From NCBI GenBank assembly GCA_023053685.1, contig JALIGW010000061.1, forward strand, positions 3,118,001-3,182,000: DNA of 64,000 nucleotides, read 5' to 3'. Both the position numbers and the translations under genes were made by a program. Position 1 is the stretch's first letter. Every line of letters begins with the position of its first letter. Positions 46,410 through 60,100 of the stretch are shown one piece after another. The stretch comes from Diadophis punctatus similis (Eukaryota; Chordata; Lepidosauria; Squamata; Dipsadidae). The notes under the pieces are model-generated. The model was not told the origin of the DNA. It saw nothing but the letters and a program-made list of their open reading frames with translations, and searched no databases.

Positions 46410-49400
46410 AGGAACTCCACCCCAGCTTCTGTGAATTGAAACTACAATGGAATGAGGTTTTTTTCCTGAGATACTAACAAGTCTCAGCCAGGAACTCCAC
46501 CCCCAGCTTCTGTGAATTCAAACTACAATGGAGTGAGGTTTCTTCCCCCAGATACTCACAGGTCTCAGCCAGGAACTCCACGCCCAGCTTCTGTGAATTC
46601 AAACTATAATGGGATGACGTTTTTTCCCCCAGAAACTAAGAAGTCTCAGCCAGGAGCTCCACCCCCAGCTTCTGTGAATTCAAACTACAATGGAGTGAGG
46701 TTTCTTCCCCCAGATACTCACAGGTCTCAGCCAGGAACTCCACGCCCAGCTTCTGTGAATTCAAACTATAATGGGATGACGTTTTTTCCCCCAGAAACTA
46801 AGAAGTCTCAGCCAGGAGCTCCACCCCCAGCTTCTGTGAATTCAAACTACAATGGATTGAGGTTTGTTCCCCCAGATACTCACAGGTCTCAGCCAGGAAC
46901 TCCACCCCCAGCTTCTGTGAATTCAAACTACAATGGAGTGAGGTTTGTTCCCCCAGATACTCACGGGTCTCAGCCAGGAACTCCACGCCCAGCTTCTGTG
47001 AATTGAAACTACAATGGAGTGAGGTTTGTTCCCCCAGATACTCACAGGTCTCAGCCAGGAACTCCACCCCCAGCTTCTGTGAATTCAAACTACAATGGAG
47101 TGAAGTGTTTCCCCCGAGATACTCACAGGTATCAGCCAGGAAATCCACCCCAGCTTCTGTGAATTGAAACTACAATGCAGTGAGATTTTTTTCCCAGATA
47201 CTCACAGGTCTCAGCCAGAAACTCCACCCCCAGCATCTGTGAATTCAAACTACAATGGAGTGAGGTTTTCCCGCCGATACTCACAGGTCTCATCCAGGAA
47301 CTCCACCCCCAGCTTCTGTGAATTCAAACTACAATGGAGTGAGGTTTTTTCCCCAGATACTCACAGGTCTCAGCCAGGAACTACACGCCAAGCTTCTGTG
47401 AATTCATACTGCAATGGAGTGAGGTTTTTTAACCCAGAAACTCACAGGTCTCAGCCAGGAACTCCACCCCCGGCTTCTGTGAATTCAAACTACAATGGAG
47501 TGAGGTTTTGTTCCCCCAGATACTCACAGGTCTCAGCCAGGAACTCCACCCCCAGCTTCTGTGAATTCAAACTACAATGAAGTGAGGTGTTTTCCCCAGA
47601 TACTCACAGGTCTCAGCCAGGAACTCCACGCCAAGCTTCTGTGAATTCATACTGCAATGGAGTGAGGTTTTTTAACCCAGAAACTCACAGGTCTCAGCCA
47701 GGAACTCCACCCCCGGCTTCTGTGAATTCAAACTACAATGGAGTGAGGTTTTGTTCCCCCAGATACTCACAGGTCTCAGCCAGGAAATCCACTCCAGCTT
47801 CTGTGAATTCAAACTACAATGGAGTGAGGTTTTTTCCCCCAGATACTAACAAGTCTCAGCCAGGAACTCCACCCGCAGCTTCTTTGAATTCAAACTACAA
47901 TGGAGTGAGGTTTTTCCCCCCAGATACTCACAGGTCTCAGCCAGGAACTCCACGCCCAGCATCTGTGAATTCAAACTACAATGTAGTGAGGTTTCTTCCT
48001 CCAGATACTCACAGGTCTCAGCCAGGAACTCCACCCCCAGCTTCTGTGAATTCAAACTACAATGGAGTGAGGTTTTTTTCCCCAGAAACTCACAGGTATC
48101 AGCCAGGAACTCCACCCCAGCTTCTGTGAATTGAAACTACAATGCAGTGAGTTTTTTTTCCCAGATACTCACAGGTCTCAGCCAGGAACTCCACCCCCAG
48201 CATCTGTGAATTCAAACTACAATGGAGTGAGGTTTTGTTCCCCCAGATACTCACAGGTCTCAGCCAAGAACTCCACCCCCAGCTTCTGTGAATTCAAACT
48301 ACAATGTAGTGAGGTTTCCCCCCCCCAGATACTCACAGGTCTCAGCAAGGACCTCCACCCCCAGCTTTTGTGAATTCAAACTACAATGGAGTGAGGTTTT
48401 CCCGCCGATACTCACAGGTCTCAGCCAGGAACTCCACCCCCAGCTTCTGTGAATTCAAACTACAATGGAGGGAGGTTCCCCCCCCGATACTCACAGGTCT
48501 CAGCCAGGAACTCCACCCCCAGCTTCTGTGAATTCAAACTACAATGGAGTGAGGTTTTTTTCCCCAGATACACACCTGTCTCAGCCAGGAACTCCACCCC
48601 CAGCTTCTGTGAATTCAAACTACAATGCAGTGAGGTTCCCCCCCCCAGATACTCACAGGTCTCAGCAAGGACCTCCACCCCCAGCTTTTGTGAATTTAAA
48701 CTACAATGGGGTGAGGTTCCCCCCCCCATACTCACAGGTCTCAGCCAGGAACTCCACCCCAAGCTTCTGTGAATTCAAACTACAATGGAGTGAGGTTTCT
48801 TCCCCCAGATACTCACAGGTCTCAGCCAGGAACTCCACGCCCAGCTTCTGTGAATTCAAACTACAATGTAGTGAGGTTTGTTCCCCCAGATACTCACAGG
48901 TCTCAGCCAGGAACTCCACCCCCAGCTTCTGTGAATTCAAACTACAATGGAGTGAGGTTTGTTCCCCCAGATACTCACGGGTCTCAGCCAGGAACTCTAC
49001 GCCCAGCTTCTGTGAATTGAAACTACAATGGAGTGAGGTTTGTTCCCCCAGATACTCACAGGTCTCAGCCAGGAACTCCACCCCCAGCTTCTGTGAATTC
49101 AAACTACAATGGAGTGAAGTGTTTCCCCCGAGATACTCACAGGTATCAGCCAGGAAATCCACCCCAGCTTCTGTGAATTGAAACTACAATGCAGTGAGAT
49201 TTTTTTCCCAGATACTCACAGGTCTCAGCCAGGAACTCCACGCCCAGCTTCTGTGAATTCAAACTACAATGGAGTGAGGTTTGTTCCCCCAGATACTCAC
49301 AGGTCTCAGCCAGGAACTCCACCCCCAGCTTCTGTGAATTCAAACTACAATGGAGTGAAGTGTTTCCCCCGAGATACTCACAGGTATCAGCCAGGAACTC

Positions 49401-52400
49401 CACCCCAGCTTCTGTGAATTGAAACTACAATGCAGTGAGGTTTTCCCCCCCAGATACTCACAAGCCTCAGCCAGGAATTCCACCCCCAGCTTCTGTGAAT
49501 TCAAACTAAAATGGATTGAGGTTTTTCTCCCAGATACTCACAGGTCTCAGCCAGGAACTCCACCCCCAGCTTCTGTGAATTCAAACTGCAATGGAGTGAG
49601 GTTTTTTCCCCCAGATACTAACAGGTCTCACCCAAGAACTCCACCCCCAGCTTCTGTGAATTCAAACTACAATGGATTGAGGTTTTTTTCCGAGATACTC
49701 ACAGGTCTCAGCCAGGAACTCCAACCCCAGCTTCTGTGAATTGAAAATACAATGCAGTGAGGTTTTTCCCCCCAGATACTCATAGGTCTCAGCCAGGAAC
49801 TCCACCCCCAGCTTCTGTTAATTCAAACTACAATGCAGCGAGGTTTTCCCCCCCAGATACTCACAAGTCTCATCCAGGAACTCCACCCCCAGCTTCTGTG
49901 AATTCAAACTACAATGGATTGAGGTTTTGTCCCCCAGATACTCACACGTCTCAGCCAGGAACTCCACCAACAGCTTCTGTGAATTCAAACTACAATGGAG
50001 TGAGGTTTTTTCCCCGAGATACTAACAAGTCTCAGCCCAGAACTCCACCCACAGCTTCTGTGAATTCAAACTACAATGGAGTGAGGTCCCCCCCCCGATA
50101 CTCACAGGTCTCAGCCAGGAACTCCACCACCAGCTTCTGTGAAATCAAACTACAATGGAGTGAGGTTTTTTTTCCCAGATACTCACAGGTCTTAGCCAGG
50201 AACTCCACCCCCAGCTTCTGTGAATTCAAACTACAATGCAGTGAGGTTTTGTTCCCCCAGATACTCACAGGTCTCAGCCAGGAACTCCACCCCCAGCTTC
50301 TGTGAATTCAAACTACAATGGAGTGAAGTGTTTCCCCCGAGATACTCACAGGTATCAGCCAGGAACTCCACCCCAGCTTCTGTGAATTGAAACTACAATG
50401 CAGTGAGGTTTTCCCGCCCAGATACTCACAAGCGTCAGCCAGGAATTCCACCCCCAGCTTCTGTGAATTCAAACTAAAATGGATTGAGGTTTTTCTCCCA
50501 GATACTCACAGGTCTCAGCCAGGAACTCCACCCCCAGCTTCTGTGAATTCAAACTGCAATGGAGTGAGGTTTTTTCCCCCAGATACTAACAGGTCTCACC
50601 CAAGAACTCCACCCCCAGCTTCTGTGAATTCAAACTACAATGGATTGAGGTTTTGTTCCCCCAGATACTCACAGGTCTCAGCCAGGAACTCCACTCCCAG
50701 CTTCTGTGAATTCAAACTATAATGGGATGACGTTTTTCCCCCCAGAAACTAACAAGTCTCAGCCAGGAGCTCCACCCCTAGCTTCTGTGAATTCAAACTA
50801 CAATGGAGTGAGGTTTGTTCCCCCAGATACTCACGGGTCTCAGCCAGGAACTCCACGCCCAGCTTCTGTGAATTGAAACTACAATGGAGTGAGGTTTGTT
50901 CCCCAGATACTCACAGGTCTCAGCCAGGAACTCCACCCCCAGCTTCTGTGAATTCAAACTACAATGGAGTGAAGTGTTTCCCCCGAGATACTCACAGGTA
51001 TCAGCCAGGAACTCCACCCCAGCTTCTGTGAATTGAAACTACAATGCAGTGAGGTTTTTCCCCCCAGATACTCACAAGCCTCAGCCAGGAATTCCACCCC
51101 CAGCTTCTGTGAATTCAAACTAAAATGGATTGAGGTTTTTCTCCCAGATACTCACAGGTCTCAGCCAGGAAGTCCAACCCCAGCTTCTGTGAATTGAAAA
51201 TACAATGCAGTGAGGTTTTTCCCCCCAGATACTCATAGGTCTCAGCCAGGAACTCCACCCCCAGCTTCTGTGAATTCAAACTACAATGCAGCGAGGTTTT
51301 CCCCCCCCAGATACTCACACGTCTCAGCCAGGAACTCCACCAACAGCTTCTGTGAATTCAAACTACAATGGAGTGAGGTTTTTTCCCCGAGATACTAACA
51401 AGTCTCAGCCAAGAACTCCACCCACAGCTTCTGTGAATTCAAACTACAATGGAGTGAGGTCCCCCCCCCCGATACTCACAGGTCTCAGCCAGGAACTCCA
51501 CCACCAGCTTCTGTGAAATCAAACTACAATGGAGTGAGGTTTTTTTTCCCAGATACTCACAGGTCTCAGCCAGGAACTCCACCCCCAGCTTCTGTGAATT
51601 CAAACTACAATGGAGTGAAGTGTTTCCCCCGAGATACTCACAGGTATCAGCCAGGAACTCCACCCCAGCTTCTGTGAATTGAAACTACAATGCAGTGAGG
51701 TTTTCCCGCCCAGATACTCACAAGCGTCAGCCAGGAATTCCACCCCCAGCTTCTGTGAATTCAAATTAAATGGATTGTGGTTTTTCTCCCAGATACTCAC
51801 AGGTCTCAGCCAGGAACTCCACTCCCAGCTTCTGTGAATTCAAACTATAATGGGATGACGTTTTTCCCCCCAGAAACTAACAAGTCTCAGCCAGGAGCTC
51901 CACCCCTAGCTTCTGTGAATTCAAACTACAATGGAGTGAGGTTTGTTCCCCCAGATACTCACGGGTCTCAGCCAGGAACTCCACGCCCAGCTTCTGTGAA
52001 TTGAAACTACAATGGAGTGAGGTTTGTTCCCCAGATACTCACAAGTCTCAGCCAGGAACTCCACCCCCAGCTTCTGTGAATTCAAACTACAATGGAGTGA
52101 AGTGTTTCCCCCGAGATACTCACAGGTATCAGCCAGGAACTCCACCCCAGCTTCTGTGAATTGAAACTACAATGCAGTGAGGTTTTTCCCCCCAGATACT
52201 CACAAGCCTCAGCCAGGAATTCCACCCCCAGCTTCTGTGAATTCAAACTAAAATGGATTGAGGTTTTTCTCCCAGATACTCACAGGTCTCAGCCAGGAAC
52301 TCCACCCCCAGCTTCTGTGAATTCAAACTGCAATGGAGTGAGGTTTTTTCCCCCAGATACTAACAGGTCTCAGCCAGGAACTCCAACCCCAGCTTCTGTG

Positions 52401-53474
52401 AATTGAAAATACAATGCAGTGAGGTTTTTCCCCCCAGATACTCACAGGTCTCAGCCAGGAACTCCACCCCCAGCTTCTGTGAATTCAAACTACAATGGAG
52501 TGAGGTTTCTTCCCCCAGATACTCACAGGTCTCAGCCAGGAACTCCACGCCCAGCTTCTGTGAATTCAAACTACAATGGAGTGAGGTTTGTTCCCCCAGA
52601 TACTCACAGGTCTCAGCCAGGAACTCCACCCCCAGCTTCTGTGAAATCAAACTACAATGGAGTGAGGTTTTTTTCCCAGATACTCACAGGTCTTAGCCAG
52701 GAACTCCACCCCCAGCTTCTGTGAATTGAAACTACAATGCAATGAGGTTTTGTTCCCCCAGATACTCACGGGTCTCAGCCAGGAACTCCACGCCCAGCTT
52801 CTGTGAATTCAAACTACAATGGAGTGAGATTTGTTCCCCCAGATACTCACAGGTCTCAGCCAGGAACTCCACCCCTAGCTTCTGTGAATTCAAACTACAA
52901 TGGAGGGAGGTCCCCCCCCCCGATATTCACAGGTCTCAGCCAGGAACTCCACTCCCAGCTTCTGTGAAATCAAACTACAATGGAGTGAGGTTTTTTTCCC
53001 AGATACTCACAGGTCTTAGCCAGGAACTCCACCCCCAGCTTCTGTGAATTGAAACTACAATACAGTGAGGTTTTGTTCCCCCAGATACTCACGGGTCTCA
53101 GCCAGGAACTCCACGCCCAGCTTCTGTGAATTCAAACTACAATGGAGTGAGGTTTGTTCCCCCAGATACTCACAGGTCTCAGCCAGGAACTCCACCCCCA
53201 GCTTCTGTGAATTCAAACTACAATGGAGTGAAGTGTTTCCCCCGAGATACTCAAAGGTATCAGCCAGGAACTCCACCCCAGCTTCTGTGAATTGAAACTA
53301 CAATGCAGTGAGGTTTTTTCCCCCAGATACTCACAAACCTCAGCCAGGAATTCCACCCCCAGCTTCTGTGAATTCAAACTAAAATGGATTGAGGTTTTTC
53401 TCCCAGATACTCACAGGTCTCAGCCAGGAACTCCACCCCCAGCTTCTGTGAATTCAAACTGCAATGGAGTGAGG
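46410..53474. repeat. 7.07-kb block, copy 1 of a 7,740-bp offset duplication
   Basis: About 87 monomers match 54151-61217. The offset begins at 7,740 bp and drifts to 7,743 bp through C-tract length changes. I saw only a handful of substitutions: CTTTGAATTC/CTGTGAATTC (47883), CAGCATCTG/CAGCGTCTG (47960), AATGCAGTG/AATTCAGTG (48624) and AATGAGG/AGTGAGG (52741). Left junction is at the GAATTG/GGAATGAGG monomer; right junction is just after AAACTGCAATGG at about 53474. HindIII pair 47390/47633 and one ACTCAAAGG module (53249) are included. Confidence 0.9.
46525..46848. repeat. 162-bp dimer, two tandem copies
   Basis: A TTTCTTCCCCCAG monomer and an AAACTATAATGGGATGACG monomer with ACTAAGAAGTC are repeated as a pair at an offset of 162 bp. 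Both copies show the same linked states, including GAGCTCC in place of GAACTCC. The same doubled dimer is present near 54265-54588 within the second copy of the large block. It is the smallest HOR in the window. Confidence 0.85.
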
Positions 53475-54150
53475 TTTGTTCCCCCAGATACTCACAGGTC
53501 TCAGCCAGGAACTCCACCCCCAGCTTCTGTGAATTCAAACTACAATGGAGTGAAGTGTTTCCCCCGAGATACTCACAGGTATCAGCCAGGAAATCCACCC
53601 CAGCTTCTGTGAATTGAAACTACAATGCAGTGAGATTTTTTTCCCAGATACTCACAGGTCTCAGCCAGAAACTCCACCCCCAGCATCTGTGAATTCAAAC
53701 TACAATGGAGTGAGGTTTTCCCGCCGATACTCACAGGTCTCATCCAGGAACTCCACCCCCAGCTTCTGTGAATTCAAACTACAATGGAGTGAGGTTTTTT
53801 CCCCAGATACTCACAGGTCTCAGCCAGGAACTACACGCCAAGCTTCTGTGAATTCATACTGCAATGGAGTGAGGTTTTTTAACCCAGAAACTCACAGGTC
53901 TCAGCCAGGAACTCCACCCCCGGCTTCTGTGAATTCAAACTACAATGGAGTGAGGTTTTGTTCCCCCAGATACTCACAGGTCTCAGCCAGGAACTCCACC
54001 CCCAGCTTCTGTGAATTCAAACTACAATGAAGTGAGGTGTTTTCCCCAGATACTCACAGGTCTCAGCCAGGAACTCCACGCCAAGCTTCTGTGAATTCAT
54101 ACTGCAATGGAGTGAGGTTTTTTAACCCAGAAACTCACAGGTCTCAGCCA
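53475..54150. repeat. 0.68-kb patch copied from 47.02-47.70 kb
   Basis: Between the two 7.07-kb copies lies a segment that matches 47.02-47.70 kb at an offset near 6,450 bp, and 54.76-55.44 kb at 1,290 bp. It contains CCAGGAAATCCACC, GCCAGAAACTCC, GTCTCATCCAGG, ACTACACGCCAAGC and the HindIII pair 53840/54083. So part of the block is present three times. This needs at least two exchange events, or one exchange plus a conversion. Confidence 0.85.
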
Positions 54151-57100
54151 GGAACTCCACCCCAGCTTCTGTGAATTGAAACTACAATGGAATGAGGTTT
54201 TTTTCCTGAGATACTAACAAGTCTCAGCCAGGAACTCCACCCCCAGCTTCTGTGAATTCAAACTACAATGGAGTGAGGTTTCTTCCCCCAGATACTCACA
54301 GGTCTCAGCCAGGAACTCCACGCCCAGCTTCTGTGAATTCAAACTATAATGGGATGACGTTTTTTCCCCCAGAAACTAAGAAGTCTCAGCCAGGAGCTCC
54401 ACCCCCAGCTTCTGTGAATTCAAACTACAATGGAGTGAGGTTTCTTCCCCCAGATACTCACAGGTCTCAGCCAGGAACTCCACGCCCAGCTTCTGTGAAT
54501 TCAAACTATAATGGGATGACGTTTTTTCCCCCAGAAACTAAGAAGTCTCAGCCAGGAGCTCCACCCCCAGCTTCTGTGAATTCAAACTACAATGGATTGA
54601 GGTTTGTTCCCCCAGATACTCACAGGTCTCAGCCAGGAACTCCACCCCCAGCTTCTGTGAATTCAAACTACAATGGAGTGAGGTTTGTTCCCCCAGATAC
54701 TCACGGGTCTCAGCCAGGAACTCCACGCCCAGCTTCTGTGAATTGAAACTACAATGGAGTGAGGTTTGTTCCCCCAGATACTCACAGGTCTCAGCCAGGA
54801 ACTCCACCCCCAGCTTCTGTGAATTCAAACTACAATGGAGTGAAGTGTTTCCCCCGAGATACTCACAGGTATCAGCCAGGAAATCCACCCCAGCTTCTGT
54901 GAATTGAAACTACAATGCAGTGAGATTTTTTTCCCAGATACTCACAGGTCTCAGCCAGAAACTCCACCCCCAGCATCTGTGAATTCAAACTACAATGGAG
55001 TGAGGTTTTCCCGCCGATACTCACAGGTCTCATCCAGGAACTCCACCCCCAGCTTCTGTGAATTCAAACTACAATGGAGTGAGGTTTTTTCCCCAGATAC
55101 TCACAGGTCTCAGCCAGGAACTACACGCCAAGCTTCTGTGAATTCATACTGCAATGGAGTGAGGTTTTTTAACCCAGAAACTCACAGGTCTCAGCCAGGA
55201 ACTCCACCCCCGGCTTCTGTGAATTCAAACTACAATGGAGTGAGGTTTTGTTCCCCCAGATACTCACAGGTCTCAGCCAGGAACTCCACCCCCAGCTTCT
55301 GTGAATTCAAACTACAATGAAGTGAGGTGTTTTCCCCAGATACTCACAGGTCTCAGCCAGGAACTCCACGCCAAGCTTCTGTGAATTCATACTGCAATGG
55401 AGTGAGGTTTTTTAACCCAGAAACTCACAGGTCTCAGCCAGGAACTCCACCCCCGGCTTCTGTGAATTCAAACTACAATGGAGTGAGGTTTTGTTCCCCC
55501 AGATACTCACAGGTCTCAGCCAGGAAATCCACTCCAGCTTCTGTGAATTCAAACTACAATGGAGTGAGGTTTTTTCCCCCAGATACTAACAAGTCTCAGC
55601 CAGGAACTCCACCCGCAGCTTCTGTGAATTCAAACTACAATGGAGTGAGGTTTTTCCCCCCAGATACTCACAGGTCTCAGCCAGGAACTCCACGCCCAGC
55701 GTCTGTGAATTCAAACTACAATGTAGTGAGGTTTCTTCCTCCAGATACTCACAGGTCTCAGCCAGGAACTCCACCCCCAGCTTCTGTGAATTCAAACTAC
55801 AATGGAGTGAGGTTTTTTTCCCCAGAAACTCACAGGTATCAGCCAGGAACTCCACCCCAGCTTCTGTGAATTGAAACTACAATGCAGTGAGTTTTTTTTC
55901 CCAGATACTCACAGGTCTCAGCCAGGAACTCCACCCCCAGCATCTGTGAATTCAAACTACAATGGAGTGAGGTTTTGTTCCCCCAGATACTCACAGGTCT
56001 CAGCCAAGAACTCCACCCCCAGCTTCTGTGAATTCAAACTACAATGTAGTGAGGTTTCCCCCCCCCAGATACTCACAGGTCTCAGCAAGGACCTCCACCC
56101 CCAGCTTTTGTGAATTCAAACTACAATGGAGTGAGGTTTTCCCGCCGATACTCACAGGTCTCAGCCAGGAACTCCACCCCCAGCTTCTGTGAATTCAAAC
56201 TACAATGGAGGGAGGTTCCCCCCCCGATACTCACAGGTCTCAGCCAGGAACTCCACCCCCAGCTTCTGTGAATTCAAACTACAATGGAGTGAGGTTTTTT
56301 TCCCCAGATACACACCTGTCTCAGCCAGGAACTCCACCCCCAGCTTCTGTGAATTCAAACTACAATTCAGTGAGGTTCCCCCCCCCAGATACTCACAGGT
56401 CTCAGCAAGGACCTCCACCCCCAGCTTTTGTGAATTTAAACTACAATGGGGTGAGGTTCCCCCCCCCCATACTCACAGGTCTCAGCCAGGAACTCCACCC
56501 CAAGCTTCTGTGAATTCAAACTACAATGGAGTGAGGTTTCTTCCCCCAGATACTCACAGGTCTCAGCCAGGAACTCCACGCCCAGCTTCTGTGAATTCAA
56601 ACTACAATGTAGTGAGGTTTGTTCCCCCAGATACTCACAGGTCTCAGCCAGGAACTCCACCCCCAGCTTCTGTGAATTCAAACTACAATGGAGTGAGGTT
56701 TGTTCCCCCAGATACTCACGGGTCTCAGCCAGGAACTCTACGCCCAGCTTCTGTGAATTGAAACTACAATGGAGTGAGGTTTGTTCCCCCAGATACTCAC
56801 AGGTCTCAGCCAGGAACTCCACCCCCAGCTTCTGTGAATTCAAACTACAATGGAGTGAAGTGTTTCCCCCGAGATACTCACAGGTATCAGCCAGGAAATC
56901 CACCCCAGCTTCTGTGAATTGAAACTACAATGCAGTGAGATTTTTTTCCCAGATACTCACAGGTCTCAGCCAGGAACTCCACGCCCAGCTTCTGTGAATT
57001 CAAACTACAATGGAGTGAGGTTTGTTCCCCCAGATACTCACAGGTCTCAGCCAGGAACTCCACCCCCAGCTTCTGTGAATTCAAACTACAATGGAGTGAA

Positions 57101-60100
57101 GTGTTTCCCCCGAGATACTCACAGGTATCAGCCAGGAACTCCACCCCAGCTTCTGTGAATTGAAACTACAATGCAGTGAGGTTTTCCCCCCCAGATACTC
57201 ACAAGCCTCAGCCAGGAATTCCACCCCCAGCTTCTGTGAATTCAAACTAAAATGGATTGAGGTTTTTCTCCCAGATACTCACAGGTCTCAGCCAGGAACT
57301 CCACCCCCAGCTTCTGTGAATTCAAACTGCAATGGAGTGAGGTTTTTTCCCCCAGATACTAACAGGTCTCACCCAAGAACTCCACCCCCAGCTTCTGTGA
57401 ATTCAAACTACAATGGATTGAGGTTTTTTTCCGAGATACTCACAGGTCTCAGCCAGGAACTCCAACCCCAGCTTCTGTGAATTGAAAATACAATGCAGTG
57501 AGGTTTTTCCCCCCAGATACTCATAGGTCTCAGCCAGGAACTCCACCCCCAGCTTCTGTTAATTCAAACTACAATGCAGCGAGGTTTTCCCCCCCAGATA
57601 CTCACAAGTCTCATCCAGGAACTCCACCCCCAGCTTCTGTGAATTCAAACTACAATGGATTGAGGTTTTGTCCCCCAGATACTCACACGTCTCAGCCAGG
57701 AACTCCACCAACAGCTTCTGTGAATTCAAACTACAATGGAGTGAGGTTTTTTCCCCGAGATACTAACAAGTCTCAGCCCAGAACTCCACCCACAGCTTCT
57801 GTGAATTCAAACTACAATGGAGTGAGGTCCCCCCCCCCGATACTCACAGGTCTCAGCCAGGAACTCCACCACCAGCTTCTGTGAAATCAAACTACAATGG
57901 AGTGAGGTTTTTTTTCCCAGATACTCACAGGTCTTAGCCAGGAACTCCACCCCCAGCTTCTGTGAATTCAAACTACAATGCAGTGAGGTTTTGTTCCCCC
58001 AGATACTCACAGGTCTCAGCCAGGAACTCCACCCCCAGCTTCTGTGAATTCAAACTACAATGGAGTGAAGTGTTTCCCCCGAGATACTCACAGGTATCAG
58101 CCAGGAACTCCACCCCAGCTTCTGTGAATTGAAACTACAATGCAGTGAGGTTTTCCCGCCCAGATACTCACAAGCGTCAGCCAGGAATTCCACCCCCAGC
58201 TTCTGTGAATTCAAACTAAAATGGATTGAGGTTTTTCTCCCAGATACTCACAGGTCTCAGCCAGGAACTCCACCCCCAGCTTCTGTGAATTCAAACTGCA
58301 ATGGAGTGAGGTTTTTTCCCCCAGATACTAACAGGTCTCACCCAAGAACTCCACCCCCAGCTTCTGTGAATTCAAACTACAATGGATTGAGGTTTTGTTC
58401 CCCCAGATACTCACAGGTCTCAGCCAGGAACTCCACTCCCAGCTTCTGTGAATTCAAACTATAATGGGATGACGTTTTTCCCCCCAGAAACTAACAAGTC
58501 TCAGCCAGGAGCTCCACCCCTAGCTTCTGTGAATTCAAACTACAATGGAGTGAGGTTTGTTCCCCCAGATACTCACGGGTCTCAGCCAGGAACTCCACGC
58601 CCAGCTTCTGTGAATTGAAACTACAATGGAGTGAGGTTTGTTCCCCAGATACTCACAGGTCTCAGCCAGGAACTCCACCCCCAGCTTCTGTGAATTCAAA
58701 CTACAATGGAGTGAAGTGTTTCCCCCGAGATACTCACAGGTATCAGCCAGGAACTCCACCCCAGCTTCTGTGAATTGAAACTACAATGCAGTGAGGTTTT
58801 TCCCCCCAGATACTCACAAGCCTCAGCCAGGAATTCCACCCCCAGCTTCTGTGAATTCAAACTAAAATGGATTGAGGTTTTTCTCCCAGATACTCACAGG
58901 TCTCAGCCAGGAAGTCCAACCCCAGCTTCTGTGAATTGAAAATACAATGCAGTGAGGTTTTTCCCCCCAGATACTCATAGGTCTCAGCCAGGAACTCCAC
59001 CCCCAGCTTCTGTGAATTCAAACTACAATGCAGCGAGGTTTTCCCCCCCCAGATACTCACACGTCTCAGCCAGGAACTCCACCAACAGCTTCTGTGAATT
59101 CAAACTACAATGGAGTGAGGTTTTTTCCCCGAGATACTAACAAGTCTCAGCCAAGAACTCCACCCACAGCTTCTGTGAATTCAAACTACAATGGAGTGAG
59201 GTCCCCCCCCCCGATACTCACAGGTCTCAGCCAGGAACTCCACCACCAGCTTCTGTGAAATCAAACTACAATGGAGTGAGGTTTTTTTTCCCAGATACTC
59301 ACAGGTCTCAGCCAGGAACTCCACCCCCAGCTTCTGTGAATTCAAACTACAATGGAGTGAAGTGTTTCCCCCGAGATACTCACAGGTATCAGCCAGGAAC
59401 TCCACCCCAGCTTCTGTGAATTGAAACTACAATGCAGTGAGGTTTTCCCGCCCAGATACTCACAAGCGTCAGCCAGGAATTCCACCCCCAGCTTCTGTGA
59501 ATTCAAATTAAATGGATTGTGGTTTTTCTCCCAGATACTCACAGGTCTCAGCCAGGAACTCCACTCCCAGCTTCTGTGAATTCAAACTATAATGGGATGA
59601 CGTTTTTCCCCCCAGAAACTAACAAGTCTCAGCCAGGAGCTCCACCCCTAGCTTCTGTGAATTCAAACTACAATGGAGTGAGGTTTGTTCCCCCAGATAC
59701 TCACGGGTCTCAGCCAGGAACTCCACGCCCAGCTTCTGTGAATTGAAACTACAATGGAGTGAGGTTTGTTCCCCAGATACTCACAAGTCTCAGCCAGGAA
59801 CTCCACCCCCAGCTTCTGTGAATTCAAACTACAATGGAGTGAAGTGTTTCCCCCGAGATACTCACAGGTATCAGCCAGGAACTCCACCCCAGCTTCTGTG
59901 AATTGAAACTACAATGCAGTGAGGTTTTTCCCCCCAGATACTCACAAGCCTCAGCCAGGAATTCCACCCCCAGCTTCTGTGAATTCAAACTAAAATGGAT
60001 TGAGGTTTTTCTCCCAGATACTCACAGGTCTCAGCCAGGAACTCCACCCCCAGCTTCTGTGAATTCAAACTGCAATGGAGTGAGGTTTTTTCCCCCAGAT

